A DNA stretch of 52,489 bases from Chloroflexota bacterium (lineage in GTDB: Bacteria > Chloroflexota > Anaerolineae > JAAYEA01): the NCBI GenBank assembly GCA_019873665.1, contig JAIOAV010000022.1, positions 1-52,489 of the forward strand, written 5' to 3'. Made by a program: the position numbers and the translations under genes. Position 1 is the stretch's first letter. Each line of letters opens with the position of its first letter. This document shows positions 16,952 to 24,831 of the stretch, piece by piece. The notes beneath the pieces were generated by a model. It ran no database searches. It worked only from the letters and a program-made list of their open reading frames with translations, and was not told the DNA's origin.

Positions 16952-18013
16952 ATGAACACGAGGGAACGCTTTCGGCGCGTCATGCGCGGCAAACCGGTGG
17001 ACCGACTGCCGGTCATCGAGTGGGTGCTGTGGTGGAAGGAGACGCTGGAGCGGTGGTATGGCGAGGGGCTGCCACGCGACCTGCCATACGAGGATATTCA
17101 GGCATATTTGGGGCTCGACGTCCACCGCTGGATCTGGCTGCACCCGCGCAGCATCCTGAATCAGCTCCGCCCCGCTGGCTGGGCGCGCTCGCAGGGGCTG
17201 CTAGCGCACCCGAAGGACTATGAGCGCGTAGCGGAAGTGCTGCACGCGGGGCCGCAGTTCGATACGACGGCGTGGGCGTCCATCGCGGCAGAGCAGGCGC
17301 GCGGCGATGTCTTTGTCTGGCTGCAGATAGATGGCTTTTTCTGGTTCCCGCGCGAGGTGATGGGAATCGAGGGCCATCTCTACGGCTACTATGATCAGCC
17401 GGAGCTGATCCATCGCATCAACAACGATCTGGTCGAGTACAACATTCAGACGGTGCGGCAACTGTGCCAGGTGCTCACACCCGACATCATGACCTTTGCC
17501 GAGGATATGTCCTACAATCACGGGCCGATGCTCTCCAAAAAGCTCTTTGACGAGTTCATGGCGCCCTACTATCGGCGCATCGTGCCGGAGCTCAAGGCGC
17601 GCGGCATCATCGTAACGGTGGATTCAGACGGCGACATCATGCCGGTCATCCCCTGGCTAGAAGAGGTGGGGATCGAGGGGATCAGCCCGCTGGAACGCAT
17701 GGCTGGTGTGGATGTGGCGGCGATCCGCGCGGCGCACCCGCGCTGGTGCATGATCGGCGCGTTCGACAAGACGGTCATGCACCTGGGCGAGGCGGCGATG
17801 CGCCGCGAGTTCGAGCGGCTGTTGCCGGTGATGCGCAGCGGCCGCTATATCCCGTCGGTGGACCACCAGACGCCGCCCGACGTGTCGTTGGAGCAATATC
17901 GCACCTATGTCTCGCTGCTCAAGGAGTACGCCGTCCGCGGGGCGGGCCATGAACCGGGCAACGCGGAGACATCATCCCATGCGGAGGAAACACATGACAT
18001 CACCATGCTATGA
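16952..18013 (+). CDS. URO-D superfamily protein, second copy
   Basis: A 353-residue protein of the uroporphyrinogen decarboxylase/MtaA superfamily. Typical segments are MNTRERFRRVMRGKPVDRLP at the start, PDIMTFAEDMSYNHGPMLS in the middle and IVTVDSDGDIMPVIPWL, with the end of the fold at PSVDHQTPPDVSLEQY. As in the gene at 3591, the loop SDGD replaces the HxC zinc ligands of corrinoid methyltransferases, and the C-terminal ligand is SVDHQ. It is therefore neither HemE nor a standard MtaA. The 3' end overlaps the PHP-domain gene by 20 bases, which points to joint expression. A GTG two codons upstream is an alternative start. Confidence 0.78.
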   Translation: MNTRERFRRVMRGKPVDRLPVIEWVLWWKETLERWYGEGLPRDLPYEDIQAYLGLDVHRWIWLHPRSILNQLRPAGWARSQGLLAHPKDYERVAEVLHAGPQFDTTAWASIAAEQARGDVFVWLQIDGFFWFPREVMGIEGHLYGYYDQPELIHRINNDLVEYNIQTVRQLCQVLTPDIMTFAEDMSYNHGPMLSKKLFDEFMAPYYRRIVPELKARGIIVTVDSDGDIMPVIPWLEEVGIEGISPLERMAGVDVAAIRAAHPRWCMIGAFDKTVMHLGEAAMRREFERLLPVMRSGRYIPSVDHQTPPDVSLEQYRTYVSLLKEYAVRGAGHEPGNAETSSHAEETHDITML

Positions 18014-18782
18014 CCTGCACATGCACACCAAGTATCTCGGCTGCGCCAATGGCACGATGGAGATCCCGACCATGGTCGCCGAATGCCAGCGGCTCGGCGT
18101 GCAGGTGATGGGAATCACCGATCACCTGAACACGCCGGATCAGTTGTCGCTGCACGCGCCGATCCGCGAGGAGATCGCGGCGCTGGACACCGACATCGAG
18201 GTCTATTTCGGCGTCGAGCTCAACTATCAGTCGTGCGACGGCGAGTATGCCTACAGCGCCGAGATTCAGGAGCAGATGGGCTTTCAATTTGCCATCGGCG
18301 GCATCCATCGCCCCTACCTGGAGACCTACGATCTGCGCGAGCTGGTGGAGATCCAGCATCGCCACCACCTGAAGACGTGCGCCGACCCGCTGGTGCAGGT
18401 TCTGGTGCATCCTTACTGGTTCGGCAAGCGGGATTTCGACGAGCGCGGCTGGCCGTGGTTCAACTCTATGCGCGCCGTGTCTAAAGAGCGGGCGCGGGAG
18501 CTGGGACAGGCAGCGCACGACACCGGCACCGCCATCGAGATCAACGCCTGCGCCAACCTGGTCAACCCGGCCTACAGCAGCGATTATGTGAAGGAATACA
18601 TCGAGTATCTGGGCGAGATCGCCAGCGAAGGGGCCATGTTTGCCGTCGGCTCGGACGCGCACGACATCCGGCAACTGGCGACGGTGCAGCGCGCGTGGCA
18701 GGTGGTGGAGGAGCTAGGGTTGCCGCCGGAGCGCATCTGGCGGCCCACCGGCAAGCCGCTGGGCGGATCAGCGCGGCGCTAG
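17994..18782 (+). CDS. PHP-domain phosphoesterase-like protein
   Basis: A 262-residue PHP-superfamily metal hydrolase. The ligands appear as YDLHMHTKY (residues 6-14), GITDHLN, the ELNYQSCDGEY loop, the internal HPYWFG and GSDAHDI near the end. Members include histidinol phosphatases and other phosphoesterases; this one has no neighbours of histidine synthesis, so it should not be called HisK. It is overlapped by the URO-D-family gene and its own GGAGG lies within that gene, 7 bases before the ATG. A bidirectional terminator follows about 90 bases later. Confidence 0.83.
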   Translation: MTSPCYDLHMHTKYLGCANGTMEIPTMVAECQRLGVQVMGITDHLNTPDQLSLHAPIREEIAALDTDIEVYFGVELNYQSCDGEYAYSAEIQEQMGFQFAIGGIHRPYLETYDLRELVEIQHRHHLKTCADPLVQVLVHPYWFGKRDFDERGWPWFNSMRAVSKERARELGQAAHDTGTAIEINACANLVNPAYSSDYVKEYIEYLGEIASEGAMFAVGSDAHDIRQLATVQRAWQVVEELGLPPERIWRPTGKPLGGSARR

Positions 18783-18874
18783 AGCGCCGGGCGGATGAGC
18801 GGAACCCGGCGCGACTCGGTTGCGCCCGCACCGCGCATCGCCCGACATCCGCCAGGGCGACAGCACAAAACAAG

Positions 18875-18904
18875 AGGGCCGACGCGACCTTGCACGTCGG
18901 CCCT
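18875..18904. terminator. Bidirectional terminator between convergent genes
   Basis: A perfect 10-bp stem AGGGCCGACG/CGTCGGCCCT (18875-18884 and 18895-18904) with a 10-base loop. TTTCT follows on the plus strand and CTTGTTTTG on the minus strand. Confidence 0.75.
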
Positions 18905-18912
18905 TTCTGTGC

Positions 18913-19902
18913 TTATGGGCATTCCGGTTTGCACACCGAACAGGCGGTATAGCCGTGGGCGATGGCCCAGTCGCACGTTACCGGCGTGGCCCCACCGCTC
19001 AGATAGTGGCACCCCTCGCGGTGATACTTGGTGCCGGACTGGGTGATATAGACGATGTTGCTAGGGACTGGCGTCGTCGTTGGCGTCGCCGTCGCGGCGG
19101 GCTGTGGCGCGACCTTGACCACCAGCGGCAGGAATGCCACAGGCCGCAAGACGCCGCCGTATTCGATCACCAACTGCGGCGGAGCGTCGCTTTCCCGCGT
19201 GCCAAAGCCGCGCCGCGACGAATCGTCGCCGGACACCTCCGGGCCACGCACCATGATGCCGTGGTTGGGATGCGTGCCCGCCTGCCAGGCGCGCACCAGC
19301 TCGGTAACGTCAAAGCTATACCAGGCCCAGGCGCCATGCGGCACATCGGCGCTGCCATATGCCTCTGCCGGGCCGGGCGCGTTCTGCCACGTTACGGTGG
19401 TCTCAGCCCACTCCCCTCCTGGCCGATAGGTCGTAACGGTGCGCACGCGATTGGGATAGTCCCACGAGTTGACCAGATAGAGCCGCAGGGTTGCCTTGGC
19501 GATCACGGCACTCGGCGGCAGGCCGCTCAGGTCAAAGCGCACCAGGCTGCGCGCCGTCTGTGGATAGGGCTCCAGCGACTCGTCATACCCGACCCACATG
19601 TCCGCCGTTTCGCCAAAGTTGCTGGTCGGGCGGCCCTCCAGCACCGTCGCGTCCGCCACCGATTCCAGAGTCAACGTCTCCGCGGCCAGGCTCACCGATG
19701 GCACCGCCCTTGATGTCACGCCACCGGCGTGAGGCGCACGCAGCGATTCCTTCACCGCGCCGATTGTGGGCGATGGCAGGCGGCGCTCGAGCGGATCGCT
19801 GGGCCCACCGGACGCCCAGGCAGGCGCAGTGCACGTCAAAAGAAGGGTGAGAACAAGCGCCCAGACCCACAGGGGCATCCGTCGTGAGGTTTGTTGTCGC
19901 AT
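18913..19902 (-). CDS. Secreted DNRLRE-domain protein with C-terminal Cys-rich metal-binding-like module
   Basis: A 329-residue exported protein. Residues 1-30 are a signal peptide ending in APAWA. Residues about 65-245 form a DNRLRE-type beta domain: it has SVADATVLEGRPTSNFG, SLVRFDLSGLPPSAVI, ATLRLYLV, WQNAPGP and FDVTELVRAW in order. A short Thr/Pro linker follows. The last 45 residues (YITQSGTKYHREGCHYL then CDWAIAHGYTACSVCKPECP) match a small Cys module often found at the end of secreted bacterial proteins and resembling the Ada zinc site. A surface role in adhesion or glycan binding is inferred. The ATG at 19902 is chosen because AAAGGGGG abuts an earlier ATG at 19911 but is well spaced for this one. 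Confidence 0.82.
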   Translation of the reverse strand: MRQQTSRRMPLWVWALVLTLLLTCTAPAWASGGPSDPLERRLPSPTIGAVKESLRAPHAGGVTSRAVPSVSLAAETLTLESVADATVLEGRPTSNFGETADMWVGYDESLEPYPQTARSLVRFDLSGLPPSAVIAKATLRLYLVNSWDYPNRVRTVTTYRPGGEWAETTVTWQNAPGPAEAYGSADVPHGAWAWYSFDVTELVRAWQAGTHPNHGIMVRGPEVSGDDSSRRGFGTRESDAPPQLVIEYGGVLRPVAFLPLVVKVAPQPAATATPTTTPVPSNIVYITQSGTKYHREGCHYLSGGATPVTCDWAIAHGYTACSVCKPECP

Positions 19903-19940
19903 GGTTTGCATCCCCCTTTAGCTCGCAGGGCAATCGCGGT

Positions 19941-20708
19941 CTAGCCAGCCAGATCAATATATGCCTGCCACAGTGCACGATAGTACGTGAGCACGCGGTC
20001 CGGATCGCTGCTCTCGGGAATCTCCGCCAGCGTAAATCTATCGTAATTCATGTCGTGCAACAACCCGAAAAAGATACGGTATGGATACGTCTCGTCGGTC
20101 AGATCGTGCAGATGCACCGATTTGATCCAGGGGTGCAACAACTGAAAGCTGCCCACGATAGAGCCATCAATCAGGTCGGTCGGGTTGCAGTTCCAGCACG
20201 CCGAGACGGAGGGATGATCGGCAATCTCCAACATGCGGGCGACATAGGGCGGGTGTGCGCTCTTGCGTCCGTGTACCTCCACCCAGATCTCGATGCCGCG
20301 CGGCGCGGCATACTCGCCCACGACGCGCAGCGCCTCGCCGATCTGCTGGATCGTGCGCTCCACCGGCACCTCGTCCGGCAGGTTATTGGGTCGCACCTTG
20401 ACGCCCCTGGCGCCCACATCCACCGCCAGGTCTATGAAGTCCTTGCTCAACTGGATGTTGCGCGCCAGTTCGGCGGGATCGGGCGAGTGGTACTCGCATA
20501 CCGAGCCGAGGCCCCATAGCGTGACGGGCGACGCCGCGAACTTGGCCCGCACTTCGCGCCGCTGCGCCGCGCTGAGCGACGGCTCCACGCCGTGCGCGTG
20601 GGTGGTGCGCAGCTCCACCCCCTCGATGTGCAGCGCCGCGCACTTGGCAAGCAAGGTGTCTAGGTCCCAGTTGGCGGCGATGTTGTAGGTTACGATACCG
20701 AGATGCAT
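19941..20708 (-). CDS. Sugar phosphate isomerase/epimerase family TIM-barrel protein
   Basis: A 255-residue xylose-isomerase-like barrel (AP-endonuclease-2 fold). MHLGIVTYNIAANWDLDTLL starts the barrel, HIEGVELRTTHAHGVEP gives the first metal-side Glu, VGARGVKVRPNNL and GIEIWVEVHGRKSAHP carry the next ligands, and IKSVHLHDLTDETYPYRIFF the His near the end. Such enzymes isomerise or epimerise sugars or inositols. The substrate is not evident. AAGGAGGG lies 3-4 bases before the ATG, and the gene lies 58 bases downstream of the deacetylase gene on the same strand. Confidence 0.85.
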   Translation of the reverse strand: MHLGIVTYNIAANWDLDTLLAKCAALHIEGVELRTTHAHGVEPSLSAAQRREVRAKFAASPVTLWGLGSVCEYHSPDPAELARNIQLSKDFIDLAVDVGARGVKVRPNNLPDEVPVERTIQQIGEALRVVGEYAAPRGIEIWVEVHGRKSAHPPYVARMLEIADHPSVSACWNCNPTDLIDGSIVGSFQLLHPWIKSVHLHDLTDETYPYRIFFGLLHDMNYDRFTLAEIPESSDPDRVLTYYRALWQAYIDLAG

Positions 20709-20766
20709 CTTCCCTCCTTGTGAAGAGCCTATGCCAGCAGACGTTCCGTCTGAAGCCGAACTCGTG

Positions 20767-21591
20767 TTACGCCGCGCGCGGCAAATGCGCCCGCCCCTCG
20801 GCCAGGCTCCAGAATATCATACCGTATTCATCAGAGAAGCGCTCCAGATGCCCGACAAGTCGTTGCACGGCCTCGACGGCAAGTCTCGTCCGCTCCTGGT
20901 TCATGATCTCATACGGGTGAAACAGCCATACGTACATCCGATCCCCAACGCCGCGCCGGAAGAACGCTTCTTTCCACTGCACGACCGTCCCCCAGTCGAG
21001 ATCAGCCAAGCCCATGTGCATAATAGGGAAATGCAGAAAACAACCACGCGTTGACTCGAATGCGTCGTAGTTGCTTGCATCATGGTAGTATGGCAGGATA
21101 CCACAAGGGAGCGAGCGATTGTCAAACGCCGGATACCCCGCCCGATCCGGTAGCGCATGGCCAGGATACACCTCCGAGACAGCGGCATAACCCAGGTTGT
21201 GTAGCGCCCCATACACCTCGGGATGTTGTAACAGACAGCCATTACGGTGATAGATGACCGGGTCGGGGCAGCCTTCTGCCGCCAGCCACCGCTCCACACT
21301 CGCCTTGCTGCGCGCACAAAAAGCCTGTATCGGCTCTGCCGCATAGAGGCCCTGGAATGGCTCGTAATGGTCATGCACCCCGACTGTGTCGCCGCGCCGC
21401 ACCACCTCACCCAGGAATGCTGGATGGTTCTCCGTGAGCGCGAAATCGTTCTCGTTGAGAAACCAAGTCGCATGGCCCGCCACGCCATGGGCAGCGAATA
21501 CCTCTAGCAGCCTCTCCAGACTCGCCTGGCGGAGGCCGAGGTCGCCAGCCCGTAAGTCGCAATCCACCGTTATGAGCAGGTAATCCGGCAT
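20767..21591 (-). CDS. Polysaccharide deacetylase (NodB-like) family protein
   Basis: A 274-residue protein with the NodB-homology barrel. LLITVDCDLR (residues 5-14) provides the Asp pair of motif 1, GHATWFLNEND and the GDTVGVHDHYEPF loop provide a metal His and barrel strand, and the end region MYVWLFHPYEIM carries a late His. The canonical H-S/T-x-x-x-H motif 2 is reduced to HDHYEPF, so the metal site is not fully canonical. No signal peptide or membrane anchor is present. It would remove N- or O-acetyl groups from a sugar polymer or precursor. The start at 21591 is preferred over two in-frame upstream ATGs because a purine-rich ribosome site (GGGAGCAAGAGAGG) precedes it. Confidence 0.72.
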   Translation of the reverse strand: MPDYLLITVDCDLRAGDLGLRQASLERLLEVFAAHGVAGHATWFLNENDFALTENHPAFLGEVVRRGDTVGVHDHYEPFQGLYAAEPIQAFCARSKASVERWLAAEGCPDPVIYHRNGCLLQHPEVYGALHNLGYAAVSEVYPGHALPDRAGYPAFDNRSLPCGILPYYHDASNYDAFESTRGCFLHFPIMHMGLADLDWGTVVQWKEAFFRRGVGDRMYVWLFHPYEIMNQERTRLAVEAVQRLVGHLERFSDEYGMIFWSLAEGRAHLPRAA

Positions 21592-21615
21592 CCTCTCTTG
21601 CTCCCTCACTTTCAT

Positions 21616-21644
21616 ATCAAAGCACAAATCAGGATGATTGTCAA
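21616..21644 (-). promoter_or_regulatory. Promoter for the deacetylase gene
   Basis: On the minus strand TTGACA (21644-21639) and TTTGAT (21621-21616) with a 17-base spacer. The -10 lies 24 bases before the start codon at 21591. Confidence 0.6.
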
Positions 21645-21696
21645 AGCGATCCGCGCGACCGCACGCCTGCCAAAGCGCCAGTGACGAGAGCTACGC

Positions 21697-23250
21697 TTAG
21701 CGGCGCTCGTACAGCATAAAGCCATCGCCGGCGGCCACTACCGCATAGCGCTCGTGGAGCAACGCGCGCAGCTCCGGGAACTCAGTGCTCGTGTCCGGCC
21801 CCCAGGGGACCGGCTTGGCTGTTACCTCCACCACAAAGCGGGGAGGGCTGGCAGCAAGCGCCGCGATCAGGTCGCGCCGCAACGACTGGATGTAGGGGTG
21901 CGAAACGTGATGGTAGAAGTGAAAGTCGTGCAGATAGCGCGTGGCGATGGGCACTTGCAACGCCAACAGCGCCTCTGTGGAGCCGCCCGTCCAGTCAAGC
22001 GGCTGTATCCTGTCACCCGGCTGGAGGCGTGGCTGCAGCGCCGCCACAATGGCATCAGGGCGACCCTCTTTCGGTGGCGCGGCAGGGTCACCGCCGAGCT
22101 GGTGACGGAAATCGGGGATCGTGCTGATCGTGACCAGGACAACCGCCAGCAAGAGGAGCGGCGGCAGCAGCCGCTGCGCCCAAGGGAAGCGCCAGGGAAG
22201 CGGCGTCAAGGCCAGCGCGGCCACCACAATCAACCAGTAGCGAAAGGGGATCCAGTGATAGTCCCAGAACTGCCCGGCGATCAACGGCGGCAGGCTATAG
22301 GCGGCGGCCAGGCCGACCAACATGAGCACGAGGCGGCGCGAGCCCGCACACAGCTCCGCCGAAAAGAGGGCCACATAGACCCCCAGCGCCGCCGGCCCCA
22401 GCCAGATGCCCAGGCCTCCCAAGCGGCGAAAGGCGCGGAGGAGGTACGACAGGCGCGCCGCCCCGGTCAGGATGGAGTGGTCGCCCGTCATCTGCAGGTA
22501 GAGCGGTAGATAGGAGAAGGCCATATCGAGAAAGGCAGGCAGTCCCCCTGTGCGCCAGAGCCAGAGGAACGCGCCGGCGACGGGGATCAGATAGCCTGCC
22601 GCCGCGAGCGCGACGAGCTGCAGCAGCCGCACGCCATATGCGCGCCAGCCGAGGGGCGCGTCGCTCCCCGCCATTACCAGCAGCACGATCGGCAGGCCGA
22701 TGCTGAGCTGCGGCTTGATGATGGCTACTAGGCCCATGAGCAGGCCCGTACCCAAGGCGCGCCACGCGCGCGCCCCGTGCGACGCGCGCGCCGCCAGCAG
22801 TGCCGCCCCCGTCACCGGCAAGATGGCGACATAGTCGCGCTGTAGCACCATCTCCGGGCCGAGCTGCAGGTACGACAGGCCAAAGAGCACGGCGCCCACC
22901 CATGCTACTCGCCGCCCCAGCGGCCAGAGCAGCATCGCCGTTACCGCCAGTAGCGCCGCCAGCCACGCGACATTGACCATCTGAAACGCGGCGTCGCTCC
23001 AGCCCAGCGTGCGGCCGATCGCCAGATGAAACAGATACGCGCCCGGTAGGCTTGTCTCCAGCACATCGCGATACGGCGCGTAGCCATACTGGTCAATGAG
23101 AAGCGCGATATAGTGCAGGATCGGCGTGTCGTGCGCCATGTGCCAGCGCAGCGAGAGCGCCATCTCCTCGGCCAACAGCAGCGTCAGCGGCGCGAGCAAG
23201 AGCACCACACCCGCGCGCTCGGGGTCAAGGATGCGGCGGATGCGGTTCAA
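21697..23250 (-). CDS. Integral-membrane glycosyltransferase, GT39/ArnT-like
   Basis: A 517-residue protein with about eleven hydrophobic segments. YAPYRDVLETSLPGAYLFH (about residues 54-72) in the first large outer loop is the Asp-containing motif of polyprenyl-phosphate-sugar glycosyltransferases of the RgtA/ArnT/PMT type, and the C-terminal 120 residues form a soluble domain. It would transfer a sugar from a lipid carrier to an envelope acceptor outside the membrane. A TTG start at 23250 is chosen, since GGAGGAG lies 7 bases before it; the open frame runs 44 codons further upstream through the small zinc-protein gene in another frame. It follows that gene by 23 bases. Confidence 0.8.
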   Translation of the reverse strand: MNRIRRILDPERAGVVLLLAPLTLLLAEEMALSLRWHMAHDTPILHYIALLIDQYGYAPYRDVLETSLPGAYLFHLAIGRTLGWSDAAFQMVNVAWLAALLAVTAMLLWPLGRRVAWVGAVLFGLSYLQLGPEMVLQRDYVAILPVTGAALLAARASHGARAWRALGTGLLMGLVAIIKPQLSIGLPIVLLVMAGSDAPLGWRAYGVRLLQLVALAAAGYLIPVAGAFLWLWRTGGLPAFLDMAFSYLPLYLQMTGDHSILTGAARLSYLLRAFRRLGGLGIWLGPAALGVYVALFSAELCAGSRRLVLMLVGLAAAYSLPPLIAGQFWDYHWIPFRYWLIVVAALALTPLPWRFPWAQRLLPPLLLLAVVLVTISTIPDFRHQLGGDPAAPPKEGRPDAIVAALQPRLQPGDRIQPLDWTGGSTEALLALQVPIATRYLHDFHFYHHVSHPYIQSLRRDLIAALAASPPRFVVEVTAKPVPWGPDTSTEFPELRALLHERYAVVAAGDGFMLYERR

Positions 23251-23273
23251 AGCGGCTCCTCCGCCATCGCCGG

Positions 23274-23480
23274 TCACTTGTGGCGGTCGGCAGGCTCCAC
23301 CGTCGCACGAGAGTGCGCCGTGTCCGCGCGCCCGCCGCAATCTTTGGCGCGTTGCGCTTCCACCGCGCACGCCTCGCAACAATAGGTCTTGCTGCCGCGC
23401 CGCACCGGACGTGGGCCCAGCACCTCACCGCAATAAGCGCACACCTCGCGCGCGCCGCCCGGGGTCTTGTTCTGCGCCAT
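23274..23480 (-). CDS. Small Cys-rich putative zinc-binding protein
   Basis: A 68-residue protein with a single compact metal site: VCAYCGEVLGPRPVRRGSKT followed by YCCEACAVEAQR, spacing C-x2-C-x(16)-C-C-x2-C, of the treble-clef or TRASH-like kind. The last 20 residues are polar and likely unstructured. GGAGGAAAGGG lies just before the ATG. It ends 23 bases before the membrane glycosyltransferase starts, so the two are probably cotranscribed. I do not recognise a named family; a regulatory or metal-carrier role would be inference. Confidence 0.75.
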   Translation of the reverse strand: MAQNKTPGGAREVCAYCGEVLGPRPVRRGSKTYCCEACAVEAQRAKDCGGRADTAHSRATVEPADRHK

Positions 23481-23631
23481 TTGCCCTTTCCTCCCCGGCC
23501 ACCTGCGCTCCGGCAGGTCGCCGACCCAGTGGCCCACAGCAAACGGGCCACACTCCTTCTCCTATAGCACGAGACAGGCTAACAGGCCGCACAGAGGCAC
23601 TATCCTCTCAAACCGTTGCGTCGCTTTGGCG

Positions 23632-24669
23632 CTAGCCTCGATAGATGCTCAGGAGGTCCCGCAGCATCGCGGCTGCCGTCGGTAGTGGCCCCTTCTCATC
23701 CACGACGGCCCGCATGACACCTTGGACATCGGTGTGGTAGACGATACCCATCTCCCACGCCGTCAGGCGCGCCAGGGGATGCGACAGCGGCAGAAACGTC
23801 GGCTGCACGCTCAGCTTATAGTCATCGCCCGCCTGTTCGGCCAGCACCAGCAGCTTGATAGCGCCGCCCCGCGCCTTGGCATCCTGCAAATCCTTCACCG
23901 TGAGATGACGGATTCCCTGCACGCGCACATCCTGCAGTGTCGCCGGCACGCCCAGCACACTGTTGGCAAGGATGACGAGCTTGTTCGCCGCATCCCAGCC
24001 GTCTATGTCCAGCGTCGGGTCTGCCTCCGCGACGCCATCCGCCTGCGCTTCAGCGAGCGCCTCAGCAAAGCTCTTGCCGGTGTCTTGCATCTGGCAGAGG
24101 ATGTAGTTTGTAGTCGTGTTAAAGATCCCTTCCACGCGCCAGATCACACAGCCCGCGAGGTCGCGTTGCCCCATGTTGACCGTCGGGCACGCGCCCGCCA
24201 CTGCCGCGCTGTGACGGAGCTGCACGCGCTGTTGGCGTGCCATGTCCTGCAGGCGGCGGTACGCCAACACCAGTGGGCCTTTGTTCGCACTGACGACATG
24301 CATCCCTCGGCCCAGCGCCGCCTCGATAGCGCTCATCCCCGGCTCGCCGTCCTGCAGGTTGGTAGGCGATGCCTCCAGCAACACATCAGCCCCGGCACGA
24401 AGCACCATCTCATGCGGCGTCAGGCCCGGCACACCGCTCTTCGAGAGCGTCGCCACCCCACGTCTCTCCGCCTTGAGCGCCAGCAGTGCCGCCGGATCGA
24501 GGCCATCAGCGGCCAGCGCCGCGCCGGAGCTATCGGCCGCCGCCACGAGCTTGAGCCGCAAGCCATAGCGCGTAGCCAGCAATGCCTCCTTGTCAATCAG
24601 CAGACGCAGGAAAGACCGACCGATGTTGCCCACGCCGCTTAGCGCGACATTGACTTCCTGCATGCTCAT
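23632..24669 (-). CDS. hom: Homoserine dehydrogenase, short form without ACT domain
   Basis: A 345-residue enzyme that reduces aspartate semialdehyde to homoserine with NAD(P)H. VALSGVGNIGRSF (8-20) is the dinucleotide-binding loop, SANKGPL (127-133) and GIFNTTTNYIL (181-191) are family motifs, and DPTLDIDGWDAANK (217-230) carries catalytic Lys230. It stops near residue 345 and lacks the regulatory ACT domain of longer forms. No threonine or methionine genes are next to it. AGGAGG lies 10 bases before the first ATG. It has its own promoter. Confidence 0.9.
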   Translation of the reverse strand: MSMQEVNVALSGVGNIGRSFLRLLIDKEALLATRYGLRLKLVAAADSSGAALAADGLDPAALLALKAERRGVATLSKSGVPGLTPHEMVLRAGADVLLEASPTNLQDGEPGMSAIEAALGRGMHVVSANKGPLVLAYRRLQDMARQQRVQLRHSAAVAGACPTVNMGQRDLAGCVIWRVEGIFNTTTNYILCQMQDTGKSFAEALAEAQADGVAEADPTLDIDGWDAANKLVILANSVLGVPATLQDVRVQGIRHLTVKDLQDAKARGGAIKLLVLAEQAGDDYKLSVQPTFLPLSHPLARLTAWEMGIVYHTDVQGVMRAVVDEKGPLPTAAAMLRDLLSIYRG

Positions 24670-24702
24670 CTCGTTCTTGCCTCCTTGTTATCTCGCAGTT
24701 GT

Positions 24703-24731
24703 ATTATGCCACGATGCGCCGCCACGTCCAA
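24703..24731 (-). promoter_or_regulatory. Promoter for homoserine dehydrogenase
   Basis: On the minus strand TTGGAC (24731-24726) and CATAAT (24708-24703) with a 17-base spacer and a TGG extended -10. It lies 33 bases before the ATG. Confidence 0.6.
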
Positions 24732-24752
24732 AACGCAGCGCCCGGCAATCAA

Positions 24753-24785
24753 ATGCCCCTCGCCTGGCTATCAGGCGAGGGGCAT
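24753..24785 (-). terminator. Terminator after topoisomerase IB
   Basis: A perfect 14-bp stem ATGCCCCTCGCCTG/CAGGCGAGGGGCAT (24753-24766 and 24772-24785) with a 5-base loop, followed on the minus strand by TTGATTG. It begins 47 bases after the topoisomerase stop. Confidence 0.75.
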
Positions 24786-24831
24786 CTGCTTACGCATCCA
24801 CCGACAGAGTAGCTAGACCGTTCGCCGCCCG

